This document shows, piece after piece, positions 21,724 to 29,692 of a stretch of 64,000 nucleotides of DNA; position 1 is the stretch's first letter; each line of letters opens with the position of its first letter. The notes beneath the pieces are model-generated. The model was not told the origin of the DNA, searched no databases, and saw only the letters and a list, made by a program, of their open reading frames with translations. A program made the translations under genes and the position numbers. Source of the stretch: Lichenibacterium dinghuense (GTDB taxonomy: Bacteria > Pseudomonadota > Alphaproteobacteria > Rhizobiales > Beijerinckiaceae); contig NZ_JAJLMN010000001.1 of assembly GCF_021730615.1 (NCBI RefSeq), forward strand, positions 496,001 through 560,000, given 5' to 3'.

Positions 21724-22752
21724 ATGCGCCTGACCTTCGTCATCGCCAGCGCCGTCGGGGTCGCGGCCGCGGTCGCGCTGGTGGCCTTCTACGGCTGGCA
21801 GCCGATCCTCGAGGCCGTGCGGGCGGTGGGGTGGGGCGTGCTGCCGGTGTCCTTGGTGCGCGCGGGCGAGGCCGCCGGGGCGGCCGTGTGCTGGTGGCTG
21901 CTGCTCGACCGGCAGAATTCCGAGACGCTGCGCGCGACGCTGCTGCTCCGCTGGGTGCGCGAGTCCGTGAACGCCCTGCTGCCCGTGGCGCAGGTCGGCG
22001 GCGAGGTCGTGGGCGCGCGCCTCCTCACCTTCTGGGGCGTGCCGAAGAGCCTGGCCGCCGCCTCCGTGCTGGTCGACCTCCTGGCCCAGACCGCGACGCA
22101 GTTCGTGTTCACGCTGATCGGCCTCGCCCTGCTGGCCGGTGTCGAGGGCGGCGGGCCCATCGTGCGCTGGGTGGGGCTCGGCCTCGCCATGCTGGGGCCC
22201 GCGCTCGCGGGTTTCTTCGCGGCCCAGCGCTTCGGCGGCGCGCGCCTGCTCGACCGCGCGCTGCGCCACTTCACCGACGACCCGCAGTGGGCCGCGGTCG
22301 GCGGCGGGCTCGAAGCCCTGAACGAGCGCCTCCTGCGCATCTATCGGCGCCGCTGGCGCCTCGCGGCGGTCTTCGCGCTGCATTTCGCAATCTGGTTCTT
22401 CGGCACGCTGGAGGTTTGGACCGCGCTGCACTTCATGGGGCAGCCCGTCCACTACAGCACGGCTCTGGTGATCGAGAGCCTGGGCCAGGCGGTGCGGGGC
22501 GCCGCCTTCGTGGTGCCGGGCGGCATCGGCGTGCAGGAGGCCGGCTTCGTGGCGCTCTGCGCGCTGTTCGGCATACCGGCCCCGGATGCCATCGCCCTGT
22601 CACTCGCCAAGCGCTTCCCGGAGGTGGTGCTGGGGCTGCCCGGCCTCGGCGTGTGGCAGTGGCTGGAAAGCCACCGGGCGCTGAAGGGCGGCGCGAGCCT
22701 CGGCGCGCACCGCCCGTCCGAGCCGAGCGCCCCGGCGCCCCGGCGCCTGTGA
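21724..22752 (+). CDS. hpnL: Hopanoid biosynthesis-associated membrane protein HpnL
   Basis: A 342-aa polytopic inner-membrane protein related to the lysylphosphatidylglycerol synthase membrane domain (UPF0104). About eight hydrophobic segments are evident from residue 5 on. The conserved blocks VRESVNALLPVAQVGGEVVG and GGIGVQEAGFVALC are typical of HpnL. Its biochemical role in hopanoid metabolism or transport is not established. It heads the hpnLIJK run, the reason for the specific call rather than a generic UPF0104 protein. A short Pro/Ser tail ends the protein. Confidence 0.88.
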   Translation: MRLTFVIASAVGVAAAVALVAFYGWQPILEAVRAVGWGVLPVSLVRAGEAAGAAVCWWLLLDRQNSETLRATLLLRWVRESVNALLPVAQVGGEVVGARLLTFWGVPKSLAAASVLVDLLAQTATQFVFTLIGLALLAGVEGGGPIVRWVGLGLAMLGPALAGFFAAQRFGGARLLDRALRHFTDDPQWAAVGGGLEALNERLLRIYRRRWRLAAVFALHFAIWFFGTLEVWTALHFMGQPVHYSTALVIESLGQAVRGAAFVVPGGIGVQEAGFVALCALFGIPAPDAIALSLAKRFPEVVLGLPGLGVWQWLESHRALKGGASLGAHRPSEPSAPAPRRL

Positions 22753-22867
22753 GGCCGCGCCGCGGCTCCCCTCCCGACGAGGACCTTCCCGCATCCCGAT
22801 CCTGACGCTCTTCCTGCTCGCCCTGGCCGGGGCCGGATGCCTTTACGCGCTTCTCGCCGCCGCCCTG

Positions 22868-23965
22868 GTGGCCCGCGACCTCGGCGGAGCGCGCCGGCGC
22901 CCCGCACCGCCCGCGGGCGGCTGGCCCGGCGTCAGCCTGCTGAAGCCGCTCTACGGCGACGAGCCGGACCTCGACCGCAACCTGCGCTCCGCCTGCCTTC
23001 AGGACTATCCCGGTCCCGTCGAGGTGATCTTCGGCGTCGCGGAGTCGGGGGACGCCGCCGTGCCGGCCGCCGAGCGGCTGCGGGCGGAGCTGCCGGAGCG
23101 CGACATCCGCCTCGTGGTCGACGGACGCCGCCACGGCACCAACGGCAAGGTGTCCAACCTCGCCAACATGCTGGACCGCGCGCGCCACCCGGTGATCGTC
23201 TTCGCCGACAGCGACATGCTGGTCGGGCCCGACTACCTGTCCCGCGTCGTCGCGGCCCTGGAGCAGCCCGGCATCGGCGCCGTCACCTGCCTGTACCGCG
23301 GCGTGGCGGTGCCGGGGCTCTGGTCGCGGCTCGGCGTGAGCTGGATCGACCACCACTTCTTGCCCAACGTCGCGGTCGGCATGGCGCTGGGCCTGGCCAA
23401 GCCCTGCTTCGGCTCCACCATCGCGCTCACGCGCGACACGCTGGACCGCATCGGCGGCTTCCTCGCCCTCAAGGACCGGCTCGCGGACGACTACGCGGTG
23501 GGCGAGGCCGTCCGCGCGCTCGGGCTCGGCGTGGCGGTGCCGCCCGACCTCGTGCTCGGCCACACCTGCGCGACCGCGAGCCTCGGCGCGCTGCTGCGCC
23601 AGGAGGTGCGCTGGGTGCGCACGATCCGCTCGGTCGACCCCACGGGCTTCCTCGGCTCGGTCGTCACCCACCCGATCCCGCTCGCGACGCTGGCCCTCGC
23701 CGCCTCGTGCTTCGCGCCGGCCCTCACGGGCGCGGCCCTGGCGATGCTGGGCGCCGCTGTGACATCGCGGCTACTGCTCCAGATTATCGTGAACCGGGCG
23801 CTGAACACCGGAACGAATGGCCTTATTGTCGGCCCCGTCCGCGACTACGCGGCTTTCCTGGTCTTCCTCCTCGGCTTCTGGCCCGGATCGATCGATTGGC
23901 GCGGGCATCGCTTCGCGTTGCAGACCGACGGCTCGATGACGGCGCCCCCCAAAGCAGGCTCTTGA
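22868..23965 (+). CDS. hpnI: Hopanoid glycosyltransferase HpnI (true start probably upstream)
   Basis: Family-2 glycosyltransferase, ceramide-glucosyltransferase-like, which adds N-acetylglucosamine to bacteriohopanetetrol. Visible motifs are VSLLKPLYGDE, the D-x-D ADSDMLVG, and RQEVRWVRTIRS, the (Q/R)xxRW-like catalytic motif, followed by C-terminal membrane segments. From GTG 22868 the protein has 365 aa but lacks the N-terminal membrane helix. That helix (LTLFLLALAGAGCLYALLAA) is encoded in frame just upstream, from about 22793, where ATC follows GAGGA; no ATG, GTG or TTG occurs back to 22751. So the start is either ATC/CTG, or an ATG lost by mutation or misread. The TGA shares one base with the hpnJ ATG. 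Confidence 0.9.
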   Translation: MARDLGGARRRPAPPAGGWPGVSLLKPLYGDEPDLDRNLRSACLQDYPGPVEVIFGVAESGDAAVPAAERLRAELPERDIRLVVDGRRHGTNGKVSNLANMLDRARHPVIVFADSDMLVGPDYLSRVVAALEQPGIGAVTCLYRGVAVPGLWSRLGVSWIDHHFLPNVAVGMALGLAKPCFGSTIALTRDTLDRIGGFLALKDRLADDYAVGEAVRALGLGVAVPPDLVLGHTCATASLGALLRQEVRWVRTIRSVDPTGFLGSVVTHPIPLATLALAASCFAPALTGAALAMLGAAVTSRLLLQIIVNRALNTGTNGLIVGPVRDYAAFLVFLLGFWPGSIDWRGHRFALQTDGSMTAPPKAGS

Positions 23966-25389
23966 TGCGCACTCTGTTCCTCCAGGCTCCCTCCTTCGAC
24001 GGCTACGACGGCGGCGCCGGCGCGCGCTACCAGATGAAGCGCGAGGTGAAGTCCTTCTGGTACCCGACCTGGCTCGCCCAGCCGGCCGCGCTGGTCGAGA
24101 ACTCCAAGCTGATCGACGCGCCGCCCCACCGCCTGCGCTGGGACGACATCGCGCCCCAGATCAAGGACTACGACCTCGTGGTGATGCACACCTCGACGCC
24201 GTCCTTCGACCAGGACATCCGCACCGTGCGGATGCTCAAGGACCTCAAGCCCGACCTCAAGGTCGGCCTCGTCGGCGCCAAGGTCGCGGTCGAGCCAAAC
24301 CAGAGCCTCGAAGCCTGCACGGCGCTCGACTTCGTGGCGCGCGAGGAGTTCGACTTCACCATCAAGGAGGTCGCCGACGGCCGCGACTGGTCCAAGATCG
24401 ACGGCATCACCTACCGGAACGGCTCCGGCGTGATCGTCGGCAACGCCGACCGCCGCATCCTCGAGAACATGGACGAGCTGCCCTTCGTCACGCCCGTCTA
24501 CAAGCGCGACCTGCAGATCGAGAACTACTTCGGCGGGTACCTCAAGCACCCCTACATGTCGTTCTACACGGGCCGCGGCTGCAAGAGCCGCTGCACCTTC
24601 TGCCTGTGGCCGCAGACCGTGGGCGGCCACAACTACCGCACCCGCTCGATCGGCCACGTGATGGACGAGCTTCGCTACGCGCGGGCCGCCTTCCCGCAGG
24701 TCAAGGAGTTCTTCTTCGACGACGACACGCTGACCGACAACCTGCCGCGCGTCGAGGCGCTGGCGAAGGAGATCGGCAAGCTCGGCATCACCTGGTCCTG
24801 CAACGCCAAGGCCAACGTGCCGCGCGAGACCCTCAAGGTGCTGAAGGACAACGGCCTGCGCCTGCTGCTCGTCGGCTACGAGTCCGGCAACCAGCAGATC
24901 CTGCACAACATCAAGAAGGGCATGCGCACCGAGGTGGCGCGCCGCTTCACCAAGGACTGCCACGAGCTCGGGATCGTCATCCACGGCACCTTCATCCTCG
25001 GCCTGCCGGGCGAGACGAAGGAGACGATCGAGGAGACGATCAACTTCGCCAAGGAGATCAACCCTCACACGATCCAGATCTCGCTGGCGGCGCCCTACCC
25101 CGGCACCTACCTCTACAAGCAGGCCAAGGAGAACGGCTGGCTCTACGACGAGACGCAGGACCTGCTGACGGACGGCGGCACGCAGATCGCCCCGCTGTCC
25201 TACCCGCACCTCAACCACACCGAGATCTTCACCTCGGTCGAGGACTTCTACCGGCGCTTCTACTTTCGCGCCCCGAAGATCGCCTCGATCGTCGGCGAGA
25301 TGGTGCGGAGCCCCGAGATGATGAAGCGCCGCCTGCGCGAGGGCGTCGAGTTCTTCCGCTTCCTGCGCGACCGCAAGGAAGCCGCTTGA
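23965..25389 (+). CDS. hpnJ: Hopanoid radical SAM protein HpnJ
   Basis: A 474-aa radical SAM enzyme with an N-terminal B12-binding-like domain. The Fe-S/SAM motif is C-x3-C-x2-C (GCKSRCTFC) near residue 204, followed by FFFDDDTLTDN and GLPGETKETIEETI as in this subfamily. HpnJ is known to be needed for turning glucosaminyl bacteriohopanetetrol into the cyclitol ether form, a ring contraction. Its ATG overlaps the hpnI stop by one base, so translation is coupled. It is followed by a palindromic intergenic repeat and hpnK. Confidence 0.95.
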   Translation: MRTLFLQAPSFDGYDGGAGARYQMKREVKSFWYPTWLAQPAALVENSKLIDAPPHRLRWDDIAPQIKDYDLVVMHTSTPSFDQDIRTVRMLKDLKPDLKVGLVGAKVAVEPNQSLEACTALDFVAREEFDFTIKEVADGRDWSKIDGITYRNGSGVIVGNADRRILENMDELPFVTPVYKRDLQIENYFGGYLKHPYMSFYTGRGCKSRCTFCLWPQTVGGHNYRTRSIGHVMDELRYARAAFPQVKEFFFDDDTLTDNLPRVEALAKEIGKLGITWSCNAKANVPRETLKVLKDNGLRLLLVGYESGNQQILHNIKKGMRTEVARRFTKDCHELGIVIHGTFILGLPGETKETIEETINFAKEINPHTIQISLAAPYPGTYLYKQAKENGWLYDETQDLLTDGGTQIAPLSYPHLNHTEIFTSVEDFYRRFYFRAPKIASIVGEMVRSPEMMKRRLREGVEFFRFLRDRKEAA

Positions 25390-25399
25390 GCCGAGGCTT

Positions 25400-25527
25400 C
25401 CTTCTCCCGTGAAACGGGAGAAGGTGGCCGGGCGAAGCTCGGTCGGATGAGGGGAACCGCGTCGCTCGGGCCTCCCCTCATCCGTCGCCGCTCCGCGTCG
25501 ACACCTTCTCCCGCGAGCGGGAGAAGG
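25400..25527. repeat. Palindromic intergenic repeat element (rhizobial mosaic type)
   Basis: Two near-identical hairpins, CCTTCTCCCG...CGGGAGAAGG at 25400-25424 and again at 25504-25527, frame an inner inverted pair, ATGAGGGGA (25447) and TCCCCTCAT (25473). The whole 128-bp unit is thus a palindrome of palindromes. The same CCTTCTCCCG / CGGGAGAAGG plus GGATGAGGG signature is widespread between genes in Rhizobiales as a small non-coding mosaic repeat. It sits inside the hpnJ-hpnK gap. Confidence 0.85.
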
Positions 25528-25537
25528 GGCACGCACC

Positions 25538-26380
25538 ATGCCCAAGCACCTCATCGTCACCGCCGACGACTTCGGCCTCTCGCCCCAGGTGAACGCCGCG
25601 GTCGAGCGCGCCCACCGGGATGGGATCCTCACGGCCGCGAGCCTGATGGTGGCGGCGCCCGCGGCCGTCGAAGCGGTTGCGGTCGCGCGCCGCAACCCGG
25701 GGCTCCGTGTCGGCCTTCACCTCGCGCTCGTCGAGGCCCGCCCCGCCCTGCCGGCGGCGGAGGTGCCGAGTCTCGTCGGGCCGGACGGCTGGTTCCGGCG
25801 CGACACGGCGCGCTTCGGCGCCGAACTGTTCTTCTCACCCCGCATGCGCCGGCAGCTCCTCCGCGAGGTCGAGGCGCAGTTCGCCGCCTACGCGGCGACG
25901 GGCCTGCCGCTCGACCACGTCGACGCGCACCAGCACTTCCACCTGCACCCGACCGTGGCGTCGGCGATGATCCGGGTCGGGCGCCGCCACGGCATGCGCT
26001 CGGTCCGCATCCCGGCCGAGCCGGCGGGGATCGTGCGCGCCGTCGAGCCCGGCTCGCCCCGCGCGCTGCCGGCCGTCACGGCGCCGTGGACGCGGCTGCT
26101 CGGCGCGCGGATGCGGCGCGCCGGCTGCGCGGTGCCTGCCCAGGTCTTCGGCCTGTCCTGGACCGGAGCCATGACGGAAGCGCGGGTCGCCGGCCTGCTC
26201 GACAGGCTGCCCGACGGCGTCACCGAGATCTACACGCACCCGGCGCTCGACGGCGACTACCCCGGCGCGGCCCTCGGCTACCGCTACCGCGAGGAGCTCG
26301 ACGCCCTGATCTCGCCGCGCGTGATCACGGCGGCGCGCCGGAGCGGGGCCGCGCTCTGCGGCTACGGCGATCTCGCCTGA
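25538..26380 (+). CDS. hpnK: Hopanoid deacetylase HpnK (YdjC-like)
   Basis: A 280-aa metal-dependent deacetylase of the YdjC/HpnK family. It removes the acetyl group from N-acetylglucosaminyl-bacteriohopanetetrol made by HpnI, giving the amine that HpnJ acts on. The metal-site residues are visible: Asp-Asp in TADDFGLS near 10, GLHLALVEARP near 60, and HVDAHQHFHLHP near 127. The ATG lies 11 bases after the repeat element, which carries the ribosome-binding region (GAGAAGGGG). It is last in the hpnLIJK run. Confidence 0.93.
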   Translation: MPKHLIVTADDFGLSPQVNAAVERAHRDGILTAASLMVAAPAAVEAVAVARRNPGLRVGLHLALVEARPALPAAEVPSLVGPDGWFRRDTARFGAELFFSPRMRRQLLREVEAQFAAYAATGLPLDHVDAHQHFHLHPTVASAMIRVGRRHGMRSVRIPAEPAGIVRAVEPGSPRALPAVTAPWTRLLGARMRRAGCAVPAQVFGLSWTGAMTEARVAGLLDRLPDGVTEIYTHPALDGDYPGAALGYRYREELDALISPRVITAARRSGAALCGYGDLA

Positions 26381-26444
26381 GCTTGCCGCGAGGCGCATGG
26401 GCGCTCTATCGGGGAGCGGCGAACACCTCGCCCGGGAGCGTCCC

Positions 26445-27284
26445 ATGAGCCTCGACACCGTGTCGGAAACCCGCTGCTTCGGCGGGCGGCAGGTCACCTT
26501 CAAGCACGACTCCGCCGCGACCGGCACGCCGATGCGGGTCGCCGTGTTCCTGCCCCCGCAGGCGGAGCGCGGACCGGTGCCGGTGTTCTGGTTCCTGTCC
26601 GGCCTCACCTGCACGGAGGACAACTTCACGCAGAAGGCCGGCGCGCAGCGCCTGGCGGCCGATCTCGGCCTCGCCCTGGTGGCGCCCGACACCAGCCCGC
26701 GCGGCGAGGGCGTGCCGGACGACGAGGCCTACGACTTCGGCAAGGGCGCCGGCTTCTACCTCGACGCCACGGAAGCGCCCTGGTCGTCGAACTACCGCAT
26801 GCGCGCCTACCTCGAAGGCGAGTTGCCCGAGTTGCTCGGGGACGCGCTGCCGCTCGACATGGGCCGGCAGGGGATCTCCGGCCATTCGATGGGCGGGCAC
26901 GGCTCGCTCACGATGGCGCTGCGCGACCCGGACCGCTTCCGCGCCGTGTCGGCCTTCTCGCCCATCGTGTCGCCGATGAACTGCCCCTGGGGCGAGAAGG
27001 CCCTGTCGCGCTACCTCGGCGCGGACCGCGCGGCCTGGCGCGCCTACGACGCCTGCGCCCTGATCGCCGACGGCGCCCGCCTGCCAGAGATCTTGGTCGA
27101 GCAGGGCACCGCCGACCCCTTCCTGACGGAACAGCTCAAGCCGGACCTGCTGGAGGAGGCCTGCCGCGGCGCCGGCATGGCGCTGACCCTGAACAGGCGA
27201 AACGGCTACGACCATTCCTACTTCTTCATCGCGAGCTTCATCGCCGACCACCTGCGCTGGCACGCGGCCCGGCTGGGTCTGTGA
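26445..27284 (+). CDS. fghA: S-formylglutathione hydrolase (esterase D family)
   Basis: A 279-aa esterase that hydrolyses S-formylglutathione to formate and glutathione in formaldehyde detoxification. The nucleophile Ser is in GHSMGGHGS near residue 147, the acid Asp in the VEQGTADPFL stretch, and the His in GYDHSYFFI. The N-terminal LSGLTCTEDNF is a family hallmark. The start MSLDTVSE at 26445 is preferred over a 16-residue longer frame because it matches family length and follows GGGAGCG. No adjacent glutathione-dependent formaldehyde dehydrogenase gene is in the window. Confidence 0.93.
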   Translation: MSLDTVSETRCFGGRQVTFKHDSAATGTPMRVAVFLPPQAERGPVPVFWFLSGLTCTEDNFTQKAGAQRLAADLGLALVAPDTSPRGEGVPDDEAYDFGKGAGFYLDATEAPWSSNYRMRAYLEGELPELLGDALPLDMGRQGISGHSMGGHGSLTMALRDPDRFRAVSAFSPIVSPMNCPWGEKALSRYLGADRAAWRAYDACALIADGARLPEILVEQGTADPFLTEQLKPDLLEEACRGAGMALTLNRRNGYDHSYFFIASFIADHLRWHAARLGL

Positions 27285-27383
27285 TCCCAGAGTTGCGGAT
27301 CAGTCGGGGAACCCGCGTCGGGTGAGGGGCTTTCGGCGTCCAGGATGCGCCGCGCGGCGGACGCACGACATCGGACCGCTCCC

Positions 27384-27944
27384 ATGAAACTCGCCACCCT
27401 GGCCGGCGCGCTCGGCCTCGCCCTCCTGTCCTCGGCCGCCCTCGCCCAGGATCCCGTCTACGCCACGCCGGCCGGCGGCACGGCCTCGCCGATCGACCGG
27501 CAGTTCGCCGGCCGGGCCGCGGCCTCGAACACCTTCGAGATCCGCTCGTCGCAGCTCGCCCTGCGCAAGAGCCGCGATCCCGCGGTGCGCGACATGGCGC
27601 GCTGGATGATCCAGAGCCACACGGCCGCGGAGCGCAAGCTGCTCGGCGCCGCGAGCTACGCCGATTACCTGGGCGGCGCCTCGCCGGTCGAGACGCCGAT
27701 GACGGCCGACATGCTGGCCAACCTCGCCACCCTCGACGGCGCGGCCTTCGACAGGGCCTACGTCGACGACCAGGTGGCCGGGCACGCCATGACGGCGCAG
27801 CAGATGCAGGATTACGCCGTGCAGGGCAGCTACGCGCCGCTCCTGCGCTACGAAGCCTCGACGCTGCCCGAGGTCGAGGACCACCTCGCCCACTTCCGTT
27901 CCCTGCAGGCCCACATGGCGCCCGCGCCGTCCGACAACATGTGA
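27384..27944 (+). CDS. DUF4142 domain periplasmic protein
   Basis: A 186-aa secreted protein. A signal peptide of about 21 residues (MKLATLAGALGLALLSSAALAQ) leads into a helical DUF4142 bundle: FAGRAAASNTFEIRSSQLAL, DMARWMIQSHTAAERKLL and DYAVQGSYAPLLRYEASTLP. The family is ferritin-like in shape and of unknown function, frequent in soil and plant-associated bacteria. ATG 27384 was chosen because it directly begins the signal peptide. A clear terminator follows. Confidence 0.88.
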   Translation: MKLATLAGALGLALLSSAALAQDPVYATPAGGTASPIDRQFAGRAAASNTFEIRSSQLALRKSRDPAVRDMARWMIQSHTAAERKLLGAASYADYLGGASPVETPMTADMLANLATLDGAAFDRAYVDDQVAGHAMTAQQMQDYAVQGSYAPLLRYEASTLPEVEDHLAHFRSLQAHMAPAPSDNM

Positions 27945-27966
27945 CAGCGCGACCGCTTCGAATCGC

Positions 27967-27999
27967 AGGCGCCGCCGGCTCCCGCCGCGGCGCCTTTTT
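27967..27999 (+). terminator. Rho-independent terminator after DUF4142 gene
   Basis: AGGCGCCGC (27967-27975) pairs perfectly with GCGGCGCCT (27987-27995) around an 11-base loop, followed by TTTTTC. It separates the DUF4142 gene from the aldehyde oxidoreductase operon. Confidence 0.85.
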
Positions 28000-28128
28000 C
28001 GTGCCTGCGCCGCCGTGCCGCTCCCTGGAACCAATCCAAGTTACGTCCGGTTTGCCCATCGAAGGAAGGCCGATGGTCCGCCGGGCGGATCTGGGCGTAT
28101 GTGACGCTGAAGCGCCTTCCACCACAGC

Positions 28129-28668
28129 ATGATGGACGGCATGAGCTCCTCACCCGCGTCCCATCCCGTCGGGATGGTGAAGATCCCCGTCAGCTTCACG
28201 CTGAACGGCGCGCCCACCACGGTCGAACTCGCCCCCTGGACGACGCTGCTCGACGCCCTGCGCAACCACATGGGCCTCACCGGCACCAAGAAGGGCTGCG
28301 ACCACGGGCAGTGCGGCGCCTGCACGGTTCTGGTGGACGGCCAGCGCATCAACGCCTGCCTCACCCTCGCGGTGATGAAGGACGGCGCGGACATCCGCAC
28401 GGTCGAGGGCCTGTCCGAGGGCGGCAACCTCCACCCCGTGCAGGACGCCTTCATCGAATACGACGCCTTCCAGTGCGGCTACTGCACGCCGGGGCAGATC
28501 TGCTCGGCCATCGGCCTGATCAACGAGGGCCACGCCCACACGGCGGAGGAGATCCGCGAGGCGATGAGCGGCAACATCTGCCGCTGCGGCGCCTACCCGA
28601 ACATCGTCGAGGCCGTGAAGCACGTGGTCGACGCCAAGGCGGCCCGCCACCTGGAGGCCGCGGAATGA
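28129..28668 (+). CDS. paoA: Aldehyde oxidoreductase, [2Fe-2S] subunit (PaoA-like)
   Basis: A 179-aa iron-sulfur subunit of a xanthine-oxidase-family enzyme. The plant-type [2Fe-2S] set is [22 protein letters not shown] (read as C-x4-C-x2-C then a distant C), and the second cluster is [10 protein letters not shown] with CRCGAYPNI. It forms a heterotrimer with the next two genes. The N-terminus lacks a clear Tat signal, unlike periplasmic E. coli PaoA, so a cytoplasmic enzyme is likely. Three in-frame ATGs (28129, 28132, 28141) make the exact start uncertain. Confidence 0.9.
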   Translation: MMDGMSSSPASHPVGMVKIPVSFTLNGAPTTVELAPWTTLLDALRNHMGLTGTKKGCDHGQCGACTVLVDGQRINACLTLAVMKDGADIRTVEGLSEGGNLHPVQDAFIEYDAFQCGYCTPGQICSAIGLINEGHAHTAEEIREAMSGNICRCGAYPNIVEAVKHVVDAKAARHLEAAE

Positions 28669-29681
28669 ACCGCTTCGAGTACGTCCGCGCCACCACGGTC
28701 GCCGATGCGCTGCGCGCCAAGGCGGCCGACTCGCGCTCGCGCTTCATCGCGGGCGGCACCAACCTGCTCGACCTGATGAAATACGACGTCGAGCGGCCCA
28801 CCACGGTCGTCGACATCTCGCGCCTGCCGCTGACCGACATCGAAGAGGGAGCCGATGGCGGTCTGCGCATCGGCGCGCTCGTGTCGAACAGCCGGCTCGC
28901 CTACGACGAGCGCGTGCAGGCGCGCTTTCCGCTGCTGTCCTCGGCCATCCTGGCCGGCGCCTCGGCGCAGCTCCGCAACGCGGCCTCGACGGGCGGCAAC
29001 CTGCTGCAGCGCACCCGCTGCTACTATTTTTACGACACCGGCACGCCCTGCAACAAGCGCGAGCCCGGCACGGGTTGCCCGGCCGTCGAGGGCGTGAACC
29101 GCATCCACGCCATCCTCGGCACGTCGGACAAGTGCATCGCCACCCACCCGTCCGACATGTGCGTGGCCCTGGCGGCGCTCGGCGCCACGGTGCATGTCGA
29201 GGGGCCGTCCGGCGCGCGCGACATCCCCTTCGCGGAGTTCCACCGCCTGCCCGGCGACACGCCGCAGGTGGAAACCACCCTGAAGTCCGACGAGATCATC
29301 GTCTCGGTCGACCTGCCGGCGCAGGACTACGGCGCGCACCACACCTACCTCAAGCTGCGCGACCGGCAGTCCTACGCCTTCGCGCTGGTGTCGGTCGCGG
29401 CGGCGTTGAAGCTCGACGGCGGCACCGTGACGGAGGCCCGCATCGCGCTCGGCGGCGTGGCCCACAAGCCCTGGCGCGACGAGTCGGCCGAGGCCGCCCT
29501 CGTCGGCCGGACTGCCGGCGTCGACAGCTTCGCGGCCGTCGCCGACCAGATCCTCGCGCCGGCGGTGGGCCGGAGCGAGAACGGCTTCAAGATCGGCCTC
29601 GCCCGCAAGGCCATCATCCGCGCCCTGTCCCAGGCGGCTGCCGGCACCCCGCAGTCCCAGGTCGACAAGCGCGTGCAGTGA
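28665..29681 (+). CDS. paoB: Aldehyde oxidoreductase, FAD subunit with extra 4Fe-4S cluster (PaoB-like)
   Basis: A 338-aa FAD subunit. FAD contacts are seen in [14 protein letters not shown] and [15 protein letters not shown]. The Cys-rich insertion [20 protein letters not shown] followed by [12 protein letters not shown] is the hallmark of the PaoB/HcrB-like branch, which binds an additional [4Fe-4S] cluster. The ATG overlaps the paoA stop (ATGA), so the subunits are translationally coupled. Confidence 0.92.
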   Translation: MNRFEYVRATTVADALRAKAADSRSRFIAGGTNLLDLMKYDVERPTTVVDISRLPLTDIEEGADGGLRIGALVSNSRLAYDERVQARFPLLSSAILAGASAQLRNAASTGGNLLQRTRCYYFYDTGTPCNKREPGTGCPAVEGVNRIHAILGTSDKCIATHPSDMCVALAALGATVHVEGPSGARDIPFAEFHRLPGDTPQVETTLKSDEIIVSVDLPAQDYGAHHTYLKLRDRQSYAFALVSVAAALKLDGGTVTEARIALGGVAHKPWRDESAEAALVGRTAGVDSFAAVADQILAPAVGRSENGFKIGLARKAIIRALSQAAAGTPQSQVDKRVQ

Positions 29682-29692
29682 GATCCCCGCAG

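Noticed and set aside
22837-23964. 850-residue frame joining hpnI region to hpnJ
   Set aside because: The first ~375 codons are a shadow of hpnI. HpnJ starts at ATG 23965 with the family N-terminus.
25400-25527. Possible CRISPR array
   Set aside because: Only two copies, in nested inverted arrangement and without unique spacers; it is a palindromic intergenic repeat.
28024-28060. GGAAC-type general-stress (EcfG) promoter before the aldehyde oxidoreductase operon
   Set aside because: GGAAC is present, but the -10 at the proper distance reads GGTT rather than CGTT, so the match is too weak.
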